Counted from the stretch's first letter, positions 1-13,000 are shown. The stretch: DNA of 64,000 nt from Apophysomyces variabilis (GCA_002749535.1 MZZL01000136.1:1-64000), one strand, 5' to 3'. The notes: a model not told the origin generated them from the letters alone. Translations and numbers: made by a program.

Positions 1-157
1 CTAATGCTTTTAGAATCTTGGTCATGCTTTTCTTTTGAATAAACCGGATCTGATTCAGAATTGTGCTAATTAGTCTAAGTGAAAAATGGCTTCGGTTCTT
101 CGGTTCCGGTTCGGTTCGGTTCCAGTTCGGTTCCGGTTCTTCGGTTCTTTTGCGGTA
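1..157. repeat. Fragment of GGTTC-rich non-autonomous element (copy 1)
   Basis: Iterated GGTTCGGTTC-type sequence, cut by the left edge of the window. It aligns throughout with 18751-18910, sharing the upstream 'atgctttt..aat' stretch, the 'gatct.attcagaatt' stretch and the closing CGGTTCTTTTGCGG. It is therefore the right-hand end of a second copy of the element at 18305-18910. Confidence 0.75.
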
Positions 158-1590
158 ACACTATTCCTTCCCAGTGATCGCATGCTTTTCCTAACCCATG
201 TCCTTAGCGTTTACCTCCGTTTTGTATGGTTTCAATTTTAAGTTAGCTCTAGTGAATTCCCCTCTTTGGTCGAATAGTTTCAGAAGAAATAAAGACACCA
301 GGGAGGAAAAAAAGAAAAAAGAACCTCTTTCGCAAAAAGGAAGAAAAGAAATCTCCCTGGCAAAACCTTTTGGACCTCAAGAACCGGAACCGTATTGTAC
401 TTGCAAACATCTTTTTCTGGATACAGTGAATTTGGAGTGTCTTTGAGATTGCTTTTGAGAAAGGATCTAAGGAACTCATCTTTACTGCTAAGATCGTTTG
501 AAGTGACATTGTTTATTTAGTGAACTCCCTTTTGTTATCTTCCTTTCATATATTTTATTCTGTTCTCATTCTCTTCTACTACCTTTTGTTATATCTTTTC
601 CTTAACCCGATCCTCCCTCAATTGTATTTTGTTTGAACAGTTGATATTTCGCGAATTCGTTATTCACACTTGTTGTTGTACTTTTGTGTCTGATACTATT
701 TTATTTATTTCTACCCCCATCCTTCTTTTTGTACTTACTTGTCACAGTACATAAGCACCGCACGTGTCATTTTGACACGATGTGTTGTAATTTTTTCCGG
801 CCGTACACAGGACCAACATCGACATGGAGTTTGCATCGAAATCACAGGAAATGTCCAGAGTATTCACGATGAACAGATGTACGTACACAACAATTGCCCT
901 GGATGTAATGCACCTAAGTGAGGGTGCACTGAGAGGGGGTGCGCGAGCGGAAATCGAAAACGACCGAACGATCCTGAAGTTAACAATGCAGTGTATAAAA
1001 CCGGGTGTAACACGTCGTGATAAATTACACACGACATCTGTTTCTCAAGTACATCCATGAACCTTACCTATCGACACAATTTCGCCTTTTGTATCTTTTG
1101 TTATCGTCATTTTTCTATTGGTAGTCTTAATATGTCTTTGGCCTTAGGACAAACTTAGTTTTCCTGAAGGCAATGAAAATAAATATAGTGAGATCCGATA
1201 CGAAAAACCACAGCGAATTTTACCACACCTTTTCTGCTCAGTCGAACAAGTGGCACTCTACGCTTAGATTGTACTTATTCAGTTGGTTGTCTTTATTTCT
1301 CTTTTTCTATCTTCCCTTTTTAAACCTCCTTATTATTGTTTCGTTTTAGCTGCTGTTGAGTTATTGTTGTCATTGGATCATCGGACGATCATTGAAGCAA
1401 GTAACTAGCAATAGGCTTATTGTTTCATATTTTGCATTCCCATTAGAGATCTTATTTCATTGTACCCTTCTGCCACCGCTTAGTATATCTATTTCATCGA
1501 GATCTTTTTCTTATCTGTACACTTTTTCTAGTGTTTGTTCTGCGAACGTCTTTTATTATCACTAACGTGTACTTCCAACCCCCATACAAA
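158..1590. other. Intergenic, no gene recognised
   Basis: Only short, unrelated open frames are present and none resembles a known protein. A palindromic motif GTGTCATTTTGACAC lies near 765-779 in a segment starting CACCGCACG, which recurs near 1591 and, degraded, near 2065. Confidence 0.5.
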
Positions 1591-2895
1591 CACCGCACGC
1601 GTCATCTTTGACACAGTGTGTAGTATCAGGCAGCGAAACTACCATTTGAGCAGCTGTAAAACCAAATTATGTGAGAAGACGCTCAAGGACACAAAGGAAA
1701 AGTTGTAGAAGTCTCAAAGATGTGCTATGTTTAGTTGGGAAGATATTCATTTTCAAGGCTCCCGAAATCTTTACATTTTTATTTTCAGTTCGATTAATCA
1801 CAATGATTTTTAATTTTATTTGACAGATGAACTCTGTTCCGAGAAAATTTTTTTAATAATAACTGGTGGTAGAAATAAAGAAAAACAATCTCTTTTATTG
1901 CTAAAAGATTTTCAACTCAAATTGAACAACTTATTGTGCGCCCCTATGCCCAATTCTGAAAGCGGAAGCATTGTTAGCTATGGAAGCTTAGGGATTAAAC
2001 TTGCTAGGAAACTTATTAAAGAAAAATAATAGCAGAAGACAGTTAATCATATCTGCTCAAATACCTCACGTGTCATCTTGTCGTGGACGAGATCACTCCA
2101 CATAGTGACACATCACCGCCAAAGAGAAAATTCAAGCTGACCAATCCTGGTCGCCGGAAAACCGTTGTTCTGAACATGTGACCTGAAAAATCATTACGGA
2201 TACTACTTGAACATTCTGGAAGTATCATATACACAAATCGAAATAGGTATTCCTAGTACTTTCTAATAAAAGTATTATATATAAACTATATTTCTTCTAG
2301 CATATTCTGTTCTGTAAAATATAAATATATTAGAATAACATTCAATAAAGGACAATGAAGAAATCAATCAGTAATTTAAGAGTTATCTTTTATTCTTTGC
2401 TTTTAACAAGGCTAGTTTGAGCATTTCAGGAATTATCATTGTTTGGATAGAAGCAAGACAACCAGAGGAAAAGAATCCAAGAATCTAACATTCTGACATG
2501 ATGTGTAGTGGACTGGAGGGAAACTACCATATTATATGTAAAATACAAAGAACATCAAAAATGCTCAGTAAGAAGGAAGGATGTCAGTAGTGCAGATCTG
2601 GAAGCAGTAGCATGTTTAGTTGTCGAGATATTCGATTCCAAAGTTTTACCAATCTTTTTTTTTTATTGAGCAATCCGTTAGTGACGATCGATAAATCATT
2701 TTTTTTAACAGTTGATCTCCGTTCCCAGAAAATTTTTAGACAATGGGCGGTAGAAATAATAAAAACAATCTCTTTTACCTCTAAAAGATTTTCAATTAAA
2801 GTTGAACAACTTGTTGTGCGCTCCCTACAGTTTATTTGAAAGAGAAGGAATAGTAAATTTGGAAGTTTGGGAATTAAACTTGCCAGTAACCTCTT
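1591..2895. repeat. Diverged tandem duplication (two ~400-bp units)
   Basis: Two related stretches, about 1620-2010 and about 2500-2890, match along their lengths: 'gaaactaccat', 'atgtttagttg.gagatattc', an intron-like 'tttgacag/tttaacag', 'gaaaatttttt', 'ggtagaaataa', 'aacaatctcttttа'-like tracts, 'ctaaaagattttcaa', 'ttgaacaactt.ttgtgcgc' and 'ggaag.tt.gg.attaaacttgc'. Some matching parts translate similarly, which suggests a duplicated and decayed exon. I cannot name the source protein. Confidence 0.6.
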
Positions 2896-3263
2896 TCATA
2901 TAGCTAGTATGTCGTTATACACCTTAATAGCGGAACTACAATACGGTTTCCCAATTTGATATATGGATCATCATATTTTACATGCAATGTAGCTCTCTCC
3001 TTTACGCAGTATAAAGACGATCAGACCATCTTACTACATACATTATGTATCAAACTAAGTGTACAGTTTAATCTATGCAAGGTGGTTCTTTCCCTCTTTC
3101 TTTACATCTCTCTATTCTTATAGATCTACACTGCATCTATAGAGACAACACATAGAACAACACATTACACAACGCATACACTTACATTTAGAGACAATAT
3201 ATAAATAGTCGTGACAACACAATAATAATAAAAATAATCTCGACTCAGTCTCAAAGGATTCTA
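2896..3263. other. Intergenic, no gene recognised
   Basis: AT-rich sequence just upstream of the Fanzor-like relic. It may hold its degraded promoter or first exon, but no start or signal can be assigned. Confidence 0.4.
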
Positions 3264-6200
3264 TTGTCTGATTTTTTGTTATCTCATTTGTCTTTAACAT
3301 ATACCACACCAGCGACAGAAGCTACTTTGGACGCAGGCTATGATCCGGGTCTATCCACGGGCAAAAAGTCAAAAACATTGGTCAAGGCTGAGAAGGTTTA
3401 TGCTAAGCGGAATGCGAAATTTGATGCAAAAGCTAAATTACAGGAAGACAAGCAAGAAAAGAGAATTGCATCAAGCACTACTTTACGGTGCAGTACTTGC
3501 GGTGAGACAGGCCATCAACGGAGGGCAAGTAAGCTCTGCCAAGACCATGCGAAAAAAAAGGAAGCCGCCAAAAAACTTCAAGCGAACAAGTGTCATCAAG
3601 ACGTCATTGGCAAACACTTGTCGTTCTGCGGAGTTTGTCAGGTCCATCGAAGATGTTGTCAAACACATACGAGATGTGACTTATGTTGGTTCGCTGTTTG
3701 CCAACTTCTTTGTTCGACCACTCTCCGAAAATCAGAATATTCCATCCAGTACGCATGACCTATGTTAGTATATTTTCTATGATTGTCGGCGAAGGGAAAT
3801 ATGCCAATGAAAGTCTTCAAGAAGCTTATCTGCGTTTCAAGGTCTCTGTCCCTGAATATAAAGAAACAAAATTCTGGTCCAGAAGTTACATGACCGTAAT
3901 CTCCTCCGCTGCAAAAGAGTACGAGGAAGCAATCCGAAGTCACTTGACAGCAAACTTCGAGCCAAAGACAGTTCAATATCTTTTAGTCCGCATGTCTGAC
4001 GACAAGGATGAAGCATTCCAATGGAAATCCACCGTGGCGGAGCGAAGATTATTGGCAAACTTTGTATACAAACAAGCATGTGGTACAGAAGCGCCCTGGC
4101 CCACAAGCATTACAGACAATAGACATAATCGTGATTATGTCAAGTCTTGCGTCGAGTTTCTACAGCAGTCAATAGGTATTACGGAAATTGACGAGACAAA
4201 ACTCAGTGCGGAGCCGCAGCTCTTCCTTCCTTAATTCATTCAAATGCTTAACAGTCTTGAACAAAAGATATTTATTGCCAAGCCCATAGCTCAAAAGTAC
4301 GTCTCCCCAGGGTACATTCACCGAACGGTAGATAAGGTATGTCGACAACGGTATTCAAACTTAACATGAGCTGACGATATCTTAGGTCCTAGACAAAGAG
4401 AAACTGCCAAAGCGACTCGTGAAAAGCCTTGAAGTGTGTGTTATATGTAGATAGGAAAAGGGACGGATAGAATCCTTTGAGACTATTGGATTTCTTTATT
4501 TCATTCAACTTGTCTGCCTATTTATAATTATTTGATCTTATGCGGGATTTGTAATTAGTGAACATTCCTCTTGGCGATAGGTGTATGATTTAGCTAAGTG
4601 TAATAACTGCGGTAGAGCAGTGTCACCTTGTCTTCATCCTCGGTGATAGATCTCTGATTTAGAGAAGAGGTGCAGTCGGTGTTCCAAACTAGAGAAGTTC
4701 ACTGTAAATGGAAACACGTTAATTCCGATCATCCTGTTCATGGAACACAAGTACTAGGAAGTCACCCTACGACAGCGACGTATACCACAAAATGAATGTT
4801 AGGATAGCCATCAGGAAGCGAGAGAAACTTTCTCTGGCAAAGAAATTCGCTCGTCTATCGGAAGCAGCTCTGTCGAAACTGTATGAATTTATCAAGGAGA
4901 CAGGGGATGCGATTGATGCTGGGACATTCAAACCTAAAAAGTACGCAGACCTACGGAGCATAACAAGATTTATAATGTTGCCTGTGTATAGCACCCAAAT
5001 GCGCCACATCACAATGGATAACCAAGCGCTTGATCGATTGATGTGCCAAATCTGGGCTACGAGATAGTCTGTCACCTGTCAAGCCCGATGAAGCCAGAGA
5101 ACTGTATTTCAGTTTGTTGGACATGTGAAAAATTGAGTACAGGACTATCGAAGACTTGGAAACAGAAAAATTACTATTTTGGTAGGCTTTTGTATATTTC
5201 GTATGTGAGATTCTGTTAACGTTTTCATTGAAGGGATAAAATACGAACCGATGGCACAGACGTTGAATTATTTTTAAAAAGATACAAGGCACTATACGAC
5301 CCGAAAAAGAAGCCACGTACACCTTCAGAAATGAAAGGAAAGTTTGACGATGCATTGATCTAGGGAGTTGATCCTGGAGTGGTCAGTGTTTTTGTTGCAG
5401 CAGATGGAACACATGATTCTCGACACCGGGTCCGCTCTACCAGTACCGAAGATTACTACTCTTTATATGGGTTTAACCATGCCTCAAGAGTTCGAGAGAA
5501 ATATAACAAGCAAGAACCAGCCATCAAAGATCTTAGTGATAAAACACCTTTGTTGAAGACGTCTGATTTTGAAAAGCTGATTATAGCAATTCGATATTGC
5601 ATACAACATTGTACACTATTTCCGAAATTTTTAGCCGAAATCAAAGGTATGGCAGATTTTCTTTGTTATAATTCTGATATCATTACTTCCTCTAGATACA
5701 GTAAATTGATATTCAAGTCGTATATTAAGAAACAGAAAGGAAGGAGCGAAATTGCAAAAAGTCTACTGTATGGGAGCAAAAAATATGAAGTCAGATAGCA
5801 AGGAAAACACATGCAAGTCCAGTAATTCGAAATGGGTCCCTTTATCAGCTAATGGTCGGCCGGAGGAAAAAGAGAGGCCCATAATTATTGCTTACAGAAA
5901 TGGAGCATTCTCTGGAAGCATGAAGGGACAGAAAGCTGCGCCTACCAAAGCTATTCTGAAGGAATTGCAGCAACAAGCCAGACAACGAAAGCTATAAGCG
6001 GTTATATAAAATTCCATGAGTTACTAAGCTCGCTTCTGTAGGCTCCTACATTTGTGTTCCTCATTGATGAATATCTTACGTCTCAAATATGTCCAGTCTG
6101 TTAGATGTGAAACTTACAAAATACAAAAGAAGGAAAAGATGCTTGAGGCTAGGAAGGCTCGAAAATTCATGCCGTACTGACATGCTCTAACAAATCATGT

Positions 6201-6320
6201 ACGACCATGTTTTGGAATCGAGACTCTATGGCTGCATCCAACATTTTGCAGGTTTTCTTGCACATGGGAGATTATGCCAATCGACAACCAGGTTCCTTTA
6301 TTGAATCGGCAAATACATAA
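3264..6320 (+). pseudogene. Decayed Fanzor (eukaryotic TnpB-like RuvC nuclease) gene
   Basis: Fanzors are eukaryotic relatives of TnpB, RNA-guided RuvC-fold nucleases carried by mobile elements. The pieces run in the family's order but in changing frames. A zinc-knuckle-like CSTCGETGH lies near 3490. An alpha-helical N-lobe spans about 3590-4234, with frame changes near 3590 and 3745 and a stop at 4234. A middle segment spans 4792-5067. A RuvC-I motif GVDPGVVSVF lies near 5369, directly preceded by a TAG where relatives commonly have Trp. A RuvC-II-like segment with IIIAYRNGAF and FSGSMKG lies near 5880-5930. CPVC of the zinc ribbon lies near 6095, and CSNKSC..WNRDSMAASNIL (second zinc pair plus RuvC-III) near 6180-6250. 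Several stops and frameshifts make an active protein unlikely. The family call is from motifs and order, not from a database search. Confidence 0.82.
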
Positions 6321-6761
6321 ATAGTTTTCAGTTAGAGAACGTTATGTCATAGCTTGTTAATTATAGGTTCAAACACAATCCTAAAACTAATTTTGTCTAT
6401 TTCTGCAGGTTAAGGAAAGATAAGAGTGTAATAGATCTTATAATATTTAATGTCTCCGTTAGTTTCTGTTACAATGCATTCTAGGATACGATAATACTAT
6501 AGAGAATACGACTTTCCTAGGTAATAATCTCTTTGTCATTACCTATTCGATCAAAAATATTATCCGCTATCTATTCAGCTCTGACGTAGCTGCTGCTTGA
6601 ATTCGATGATTGCCTGCTGCGATATACAAAATCCTCTGCAAAATCATGCTGATGTCTATAGATAACCTCGCGTTCTTAGCATTATATTGGGTTTGTTTTT
6701 ATTGTAATGGAAAGAAAACATCTTACGCGCATATCCAAGATTATTCAAGGTTATAAACAGT
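6321..6761. other. Intergenic between Fanzor relic and P450-1
   Basis: AT-rich, with no coding signal. It should contain the 3' end of the minus-strand P450-1 transcript. No clear terminal inverted repeat for the Fanzor element was found here. Confidence 0.4.
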
Positions 6762-8453
6762 TTATTTCTTTCTTTTCAGCAAAACAGGATCATTACATGG
6801 TGTGACCAGGATGCCTCCCAGATAATCAAAAACTTGTGGGAGTTTACCACTAACTGTACTAATGTCGTAGCGGCGCAACAGTGATATTAAAATTATTTTC
6901 ATCTCTTGAACAGCCATGAACCGACCTATAGATAAAAGATAAGATTGTCTAATGCGAGCAGATTACAGTATGGTCTGCCTTGCCTACCTGGACAGAGGCT
7001 CTTTCCCATACCAAAGGTGGCAAAGTCTTTGGCAGGCGTTGTAGGTAGATATCTACTGCTCGTTAGAGGATCCAGCTTTTCTGTTGTACAGGGTTTTCCG
7101 TTAACACCCATGTTGAACTGTCGATTTGCGGTGTATATAAAACGGCCTAATGAAAAGATTTTATGAGCTTCCAGTAGTAGCGTTTTGCTTTTGTACCTTT
7201 TGAAATTGTATACCCGTTAATAAAGGTAAAATCCTGTAGGGTTCTTTTTCTATTTGATATCTCATCTTGCCCATGGCGTAAGGATTCTCGAAGAAAGCTA
7301 TCTAAAAACCTCATCTTGTCGAGACCCTCTTGTGTAATCGGCCCATCGCCCATAACTTCTCTGATTTCCGATTCCAGCCTTTCCTTAAGATCCGGTCGAG
7401 CAAGAAGCCAATAGAACGCCATAGCCGTGTTCACAGAGGTAGTATGGATAGCAACAAATGATATTAGGATCAGACCTTGTATAATCTCCTCATCACTAGT
7501 TCGTGTCCCATCTGGCTTTAAGTATTCAATCGTGGCTTGCAGTAAATTCGCCTCAAGATCATGCGATTCCCCTCGGGCAACTGCTTCGGCCATCTTTGCT
7601 CGGCGACGATGGATAATAGGCAGAATGTAATTGTGTATTATTTTGCGGTGATGTTGGACATTATACAGCAGCGGCATCAGCAAGCGATGAAGATATTGAG
7701 GGAACATGTAAAACCAGGAAGCATTCCCTGTAAACGAGGTAGTAAAGTCGCAAAGAGAATCGAGAAGGACCGAATCGGTTCCGATTTCCTCGTCAATGAG
7801 ACAAGGAATGGCCATATTAGCGATTACTTCTTGAAAAAAACGCAGTGGGTCCTTAAGAATTACAGTGTCTAAGCCAGATAAAAGACGTTGCGCCGCGAGA
7901 TTAAAACCATTAACCATTCGGTCATTGTATTTGGTTATCTTTGGTTTAGCTATAGCCATTCTGGTAAATGATGGGGTGCCTTCAACGGTGAGATCATATA
8001 TTATGTCATCAAAGACATAGTCGAAATGTAGTCCATCTTTAATAGATAACTGTAAGCGTCCCAACAAATAAAGCACGAGAGACATTTACCTATGAAACTG
8101 CCTTTTACTAGGGAGAAGTTCGAGTGATCAGCTTTCATCACTTCCGAGGCACATTGACCGGCGGCGACAGTAACGGTGTTCCACATTAAATCGAGTTCGA
8201 ATAGTTCGCCATATGTTTTTGTGCACCAATCAATGAATCGGCCGGAAAATAACGCGATATAGAGACTGTGGCCAACTAATGGCAATGAAAATGCGACTTT
8301 AGGCGGGGACATTGTATTACGTTTGCCACGTTTGTTGTTCCGAACAACGAGATATATTGCCCAGGCAACTGATACAGTGAGAAGCAACGATTGCCTGCTT
8401 GATCTCCCATAGTACAAGTTGGTAACGGTATCGATAGCACGGGATAAATACAT
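6762..8453 (-). CDS. Cytochrome P450, tandem family member 1 (intact)
   Basis: Four exons (8453-8090, 8036-7197, 7146-6988, 6925-6762) encode about 508 aa. An N-terminal membrane anchor is followed by PPKVAFSLPLVGH and WCTKTYGELF. The I-helix reads FVAIHTTS, the K-helix ExxR is ESLR, and the heme-binding loop is FGMGKSLCPG with the thiolate Cys. It should be an ER-anchored monooxygenase. The HTT form of the I-helix is reminiscent of fungal ent-kaurene-oxidase-like P450s, but the substrate is unknown. Met at 8453 is chosen over 8459 because it gives the same 364-nt first exon as the paralogues. All introns are phase 1 (one base before the intron) with standard GT..AG ends. The frame is intact throughout. 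Confidence 0.93.
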
Positions 8454-9377
8454 TGACAATTGAATATAATAAAAAAGTGCTTATCAGATGGATGTTAATA
8501 AGACAATATTAATCTGTTTGACGGATGTCTCGACGCGGTCTTTCATGTTTGCTGCTATCGTATTAGCAGTAATATTTATAGTATTGCGGCTCTACTTGTG
8601 GTGCCTTGGATTTGCAGGGCGCATAGAACGTCTACATCCTACAGAAGCCGCCGAAGCATTCTATGTAGAAACCGTTGGTTCCTTTACCGAGGAGGGCCTT
8701 TATTTGCAGAATGCTTAACAATTTAAACACCTGCGTACAACAAATGCATCTCTAGATCTTTTGATTTTACAGATTGCTAAGCTGACTATTTTTAGGGTTA
8801 GAGTCGGAGGTATGTTAGGCTGCTTACTCTGCAATCACACGCTCCACGATTACAAGTAAGGGCCGTTTTGCTATCGGTACGGTCTCACACCGTATCAATC
8901 TTTTATTAACGACAAGGAACCTAAAATCACATCTGCATTTATACTACTAAGGCATTAAGCATAATCTGTGGGATGTCCTCCATAAAAGAGGAGAGAGATG
9001 ATTTAAAGCACAGGTTCTTTGCTGCTTAATTAGATATCCTTATTTACCATTGTTCTCTTACGGCTATCTATATGCTACTGATGTATATATGTATATATGT
9101 ATATGTGTTGCTATGTAAACCTAATGCATCTAAAAATGATACAGATAGATAGATGGAGAGGGGTAGCAAACACAGAAGAAAACGGTACTGATTTGTTACA
9201 TTCCATATATAGCAAGATCAGTTGCTCGTTGCAATTTCCTGCGCATGAGCGATCTACATTGCGTCAAAGCACGGGAGAAATGAAATCACTGCAGACAACA
9301 CTTTAAAACAGAACCGTCTGCGAATTTCCGCAGTGACACATTTAATAAGCTTAGAATACTTACTCTATCACACAAAG
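8454..9377. other. Intergenic upstream of P450-1
   Basis: Divergent promoter side of P450-1. A 76-codon open frame (8488-8718) with one hydrophobic stretch begins in sequence shared with the upstream region of P450-2 ('gatggatgttaat' here, 'gatggacgtcgtc' there). I read it as duplicated promoter DNA and not as a gene. The remainder is AT-rich with nothing recognised. Confidence 0.45.
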
Positions 9378-9560
9378 TAGGGCTCGGAATTGATTCGGCC
9401 GATATGGGCCCGCCCGACTTGGCCCACGGGTCAACGGGCCCATCTTAGTGTGCCGGGATCTGGGTTAAGATCTTGGCCCAGCCCAGCGGGCCATGGGTCA
9501 ATATCCTGACCCGGCCAGTTATAACCCGACTGGTTAAGGCCCGCCCATTTTCAAGCCTTA
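9378..9560. mobile_element. GC-rich TA-flanked MITE-like element, copy A
   Basis: About 183 bp made of GGGCC/GGCCC/GACCC words in otherwise AT-rich DNA. It is bounded by TA and ends in the inverted repeats GGGCTCGGAAT (left) and AGGCTTGAAAAT (right, reverse complement). Its reverse complement aligns closely with 17815-18074. No coding capacity. Confidence 0.75.
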
Positions 9561-9765
9561 ACATAAAGCAGCAGGACTGATTTGGAAACTTTCAAACAAA
9601 TAGGAATGAGAAAGCTATTGTTTATCGTCATCCTGATATTACCAGTCCGTTGATCTGTACAACAATCGCATCTAATAACAAGCTGCAAATTAAAGATATG
9701 CAACAGAGGGCGGAAATTCGAACTGATGTTACAAGGAAGAATCATAAAATATCTATGTGATTATT

Positions 9766-11459
9766 TTATTTCTTCCTTTTTAAGAAAATAGGGTCATTAC
9801 AGGGTTCGGCAACGAAGCCTTGAGCATAATGGACAGGTTGTGGCGTTTCACCGCTGACTGTACCGATTTCATAGCGCTGTAATAGTAATATCAAGACTAT
9901 CTTCATCTGTTGCACAGCCGCAAACCGTCCTATAGAAAATGGTCGCATTTTTTGAGCATAAACCCGGCAAATACTACCTTTGTCTTACCAGGGCAAAGGT
10001 TTCTTCCCATGCCAAAGATGATAAAGTCCTTAGCAGGTGTTGTTAACGACTTCTTTTCTATCATTGATGGGTTCACGATTTCCGCTCTAGGGGAACCCGC
10101 ATCTAAGCCCATGTTTAACTGCCAATTTGCGGTGATAATCATGCGTCCTGAAAGGAGAATATTACGTCTTTTCCCATCAACAGTTTCCTTGTTTTTCTTT
10201 ACCTTCTGGGATTTTGTAGCCGTTAGCAAAAGTAAAGTCAGCAAGTGCTTTCTTTCTGATAGCCAGCATATCCTGGCCTTGGCGTAGCGTTTCGTGAAGA
10301 AAGTTATTCAAAAATTGCATGCTGTCTAAGGACTCTTGTGTGATCAGACCGTTGCCCAAAACTTTTTCAATTTCCAATTCCAGCCCTTCCTTAAGGTCGG
10401 GTCGTGCAAGAAGCCAATAGAATATCATAGTCATATTCAAAGGGGTATTATGGCTAACACCGAGTAATATGAGCATCAAACCTTCTACAATCTCTTCTTC
10501 GCTGTATTGGGTCCCATCTGGCTTGACGCACTCAATTTGTCGTTGTAGAATGTTCATTTCAAGCGCATGCGATTTTCCTTGAGCGGCTGCCTCAGCCATC
10601 TTAGCTCGGCGTTGTCGAATAATAGGCACAAGGCGATCCTGCATAACCTTGCGATGATATCGAGTGTTGGACAAGAATGGTTTAACGAAGCTATGTACAC
10701 TTTTGGGAAATAGATAGAACCAATAAGCATTCTGCATTGTAGAGTTGGAAAGGGCGCAAATAGAATTGAAGAGCACTGAATCGCTTTCCAGTTCACGACC
10801 GAAAGCCCAAGGTGCAGCCATACTAATGATTATTTCCTGAAAGAAGCGCATTGTATCCTCAATAACCATAGTGTCCTTGTCTGACGAAGAGTAGCCAACC
10901 GCCCGATCAAAGCCGGTAATCATACGTTCCATGTATTCCGATATCTTCGATTTGGTTAGCACTGGCTTTACAATACGGGGGATTCCTTCAATATGGGTAT
11001 CAAGCACTAAGTGTTCAAATGTGTAATCTATATGGAGTATATCTTCCAACAGATTACTGTAAGCGTACTGAGAAACGACGCAGTGGATAATATACCTATA
11101 AATAGGCCCTCTGGGAGTGAAAGGATTCCATGGTCAGCCGCCATCACTTCTAATGCACATTGACCAGAGGTTACAGTGCCGGTTTTTCCCATCAAATCCA
11201 GGTCAAATAATTCGCCATATCTCTTCGTACACCAATCAACAAATCGGTTTCCAAACAGTAGAATATAGAGGATATGGCCGAACAATGGCAATGAGAATGC
11301 CACTTTGGGTGGTGCTGTTGCATGTTGTTGTTTCGGTTTCGAACGACTAACGATGCCACATATGATCAAGGCTGCGAAAACGCTCGAAAACAAAAATTCT
11401 CTGGTCGGTTTCCAGCAATATAGATCGATAATAAAGTGGTCAACGAGGGAAAAGTACAT
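9766..11459 (-). CDS. Cytochrome P450, tandem family member 2 (intact)
   Basis: Exons 11459-11096, 11042-10203, 10147-9989 and 9929-9766 give about 508 aa with the same four-exon plan as its neighbours. Visible features are an N-terminal anchor, PPKVAFSLPLFGH, WCTKRYGELF, ExxR as ETLR, and the heme loop FGMGRNLCPG. The I-helix differs: GVSHNTP aligns with AIHTTS of P450-1, so the usual Thr pair is Asn-Thr followed by Pro. This suggests altered oxygen activation or substrate pocket. The second exon uses a GGAAG acceptor, fixed by comparison with P450-3. No frameshift was seen. The substrate is unknown. Confidence 0.92.
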
Positions 11460-13000
11460 TGGTTACTGAAATGTGATAAACATCCACCTTGTAAGATGGA
11501 CGTCGTCAAATTATTTCCACTTATTTATACAAATTTTACATATCACATTTGCATAGATTGCCAAAGTCCAGATATATATGTTGATCATATCGGGTATGGC
11601 GCTAATATAGACAACCTACATTGGCTTGCATATAAGAGATGTACACCATACAGAAATTATGGTGGCATTCTACACCTGGATTGGTATACTACCTATTTAG
11701 GGTCTATTTATGCTCAAACGGTCTTGTAATTTATGCATTAGCTTACATAAGAAAAGCATATATTTTCTTTTCAAGGATTGGTAAGTTAACGTGCTTTTGC
11801 TGCATTGGCATTGAAAAGATAGACATTCCAGTTCGCGACCGTACGCTTCACAGGTATAATTATCTTATTGAACAGTTTTAGATGGAGTGCATCTTTTATT
11901 AACATAAGACATTGCAAAAATATACTACAGCAAAATCTCTCTGCAAATCTCTCTAGTATCTCGGTATGATTTTCGTATCTTGGTGGGCATCACGTTCCAT
12001 TGTTGTTCATCCCTTTGCTGGGAATATATTCACATGTCCCTAGTCCTATGCTAAATTGGTAACGAGTATCAAAACCCAAGGTATAGGTGTAAGAATATTA
12101 GTAGCGCTATATAAGCCAAGGAATTCAACTTTGCCTCGAAACCCTGCTGCTATGATAATGATGAATAGAGTGAAAGAAGATACCCTACTTAACATGGCAG
12201 GTGAAGATCTCCTCACAGTAACTGTGGATAAGTTGCATAGAACTATCAGAAGCAGTACCCAATCCAACAACTGACAACTTTACCTGTTGCTCTAGCCACC
12301 ATACCTAAACATCCTAATTCACGTTAAGCGGCCCGTATCTCGGTTATTAAAGTAAACTTCGTGGTAGCTAGGAAACCATGTTACCATTTAGCAAGTATTC
12401 TCAACCTCAGCGAGATACAACTAGATGTGTTGTACGGACAGAAGCCGGTGCACAAGTCTGGGAAGAGATGAAAAGCAATGGCTAATGCTGATTCCCTTTT
12501 GCAGATAAATATTCTTAGCTAACTTGTTCATGTCTAGACTATCTAAAAGTGTAAAAAACCAGTTTGAGCTTGGAACAGGTAGCAGGTAGGAAGAAAAACC
12601 AGACCAATTATCAAGAAAAAGTAAGATTGCAGAAACAAATGGATGAGAAAACAGTGGATAAAATGTCACAATATTTCATCAAACAGATATAGTGATCTCA
12701 TGACACTCTTGCTTTTTCTTTCATATCTTCCTTTTATTGCCTGGAATTGACGACAAACCGAAAAACGCTAGAATATACTAGCAGAACAATCTATGGGGAA
12801 TATTTGCCATCGGATCTTTCAGGCTTTTTTTCTAATGATCATGCACTCTAATATGCCTATCGCTTGGTGTAATCGAACGAACTTAATTGATGGTTTTATA
12901 CTTCTTAGTACCGTATATTAGGCTGGTCTTTCTGACAATCGAAATAAACAACTTTTCCGTGTACTTTAACGATGATGCAAGCTTACAAATACTTGAGAAA
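11460..13000. other. Intergenic between P450-2 and P450-3
   Basis: 1.5 kb without a recognisable gene. About 11570-11730 resembles the regions upstream of P450-3 (about 14840-14960), of the split P450 (about 28020-28145) and of P450-5 (about 33300-33380). Shared features include 'tacattg' followed by 'tacagaa'. The tandem unit therefore seems to include several hundred bases of promoter DNA. Short open frames here look incidental. Confidence 0.45.

Noticed and set aside
8488..8718. 76-codon plus-strand frame with a hydrophobic segment upstream of P450-1
   Set aside because: It lies in duplicated promoter DNA, and the corresponding regions upstream of the paralogues do not preserve the frame.
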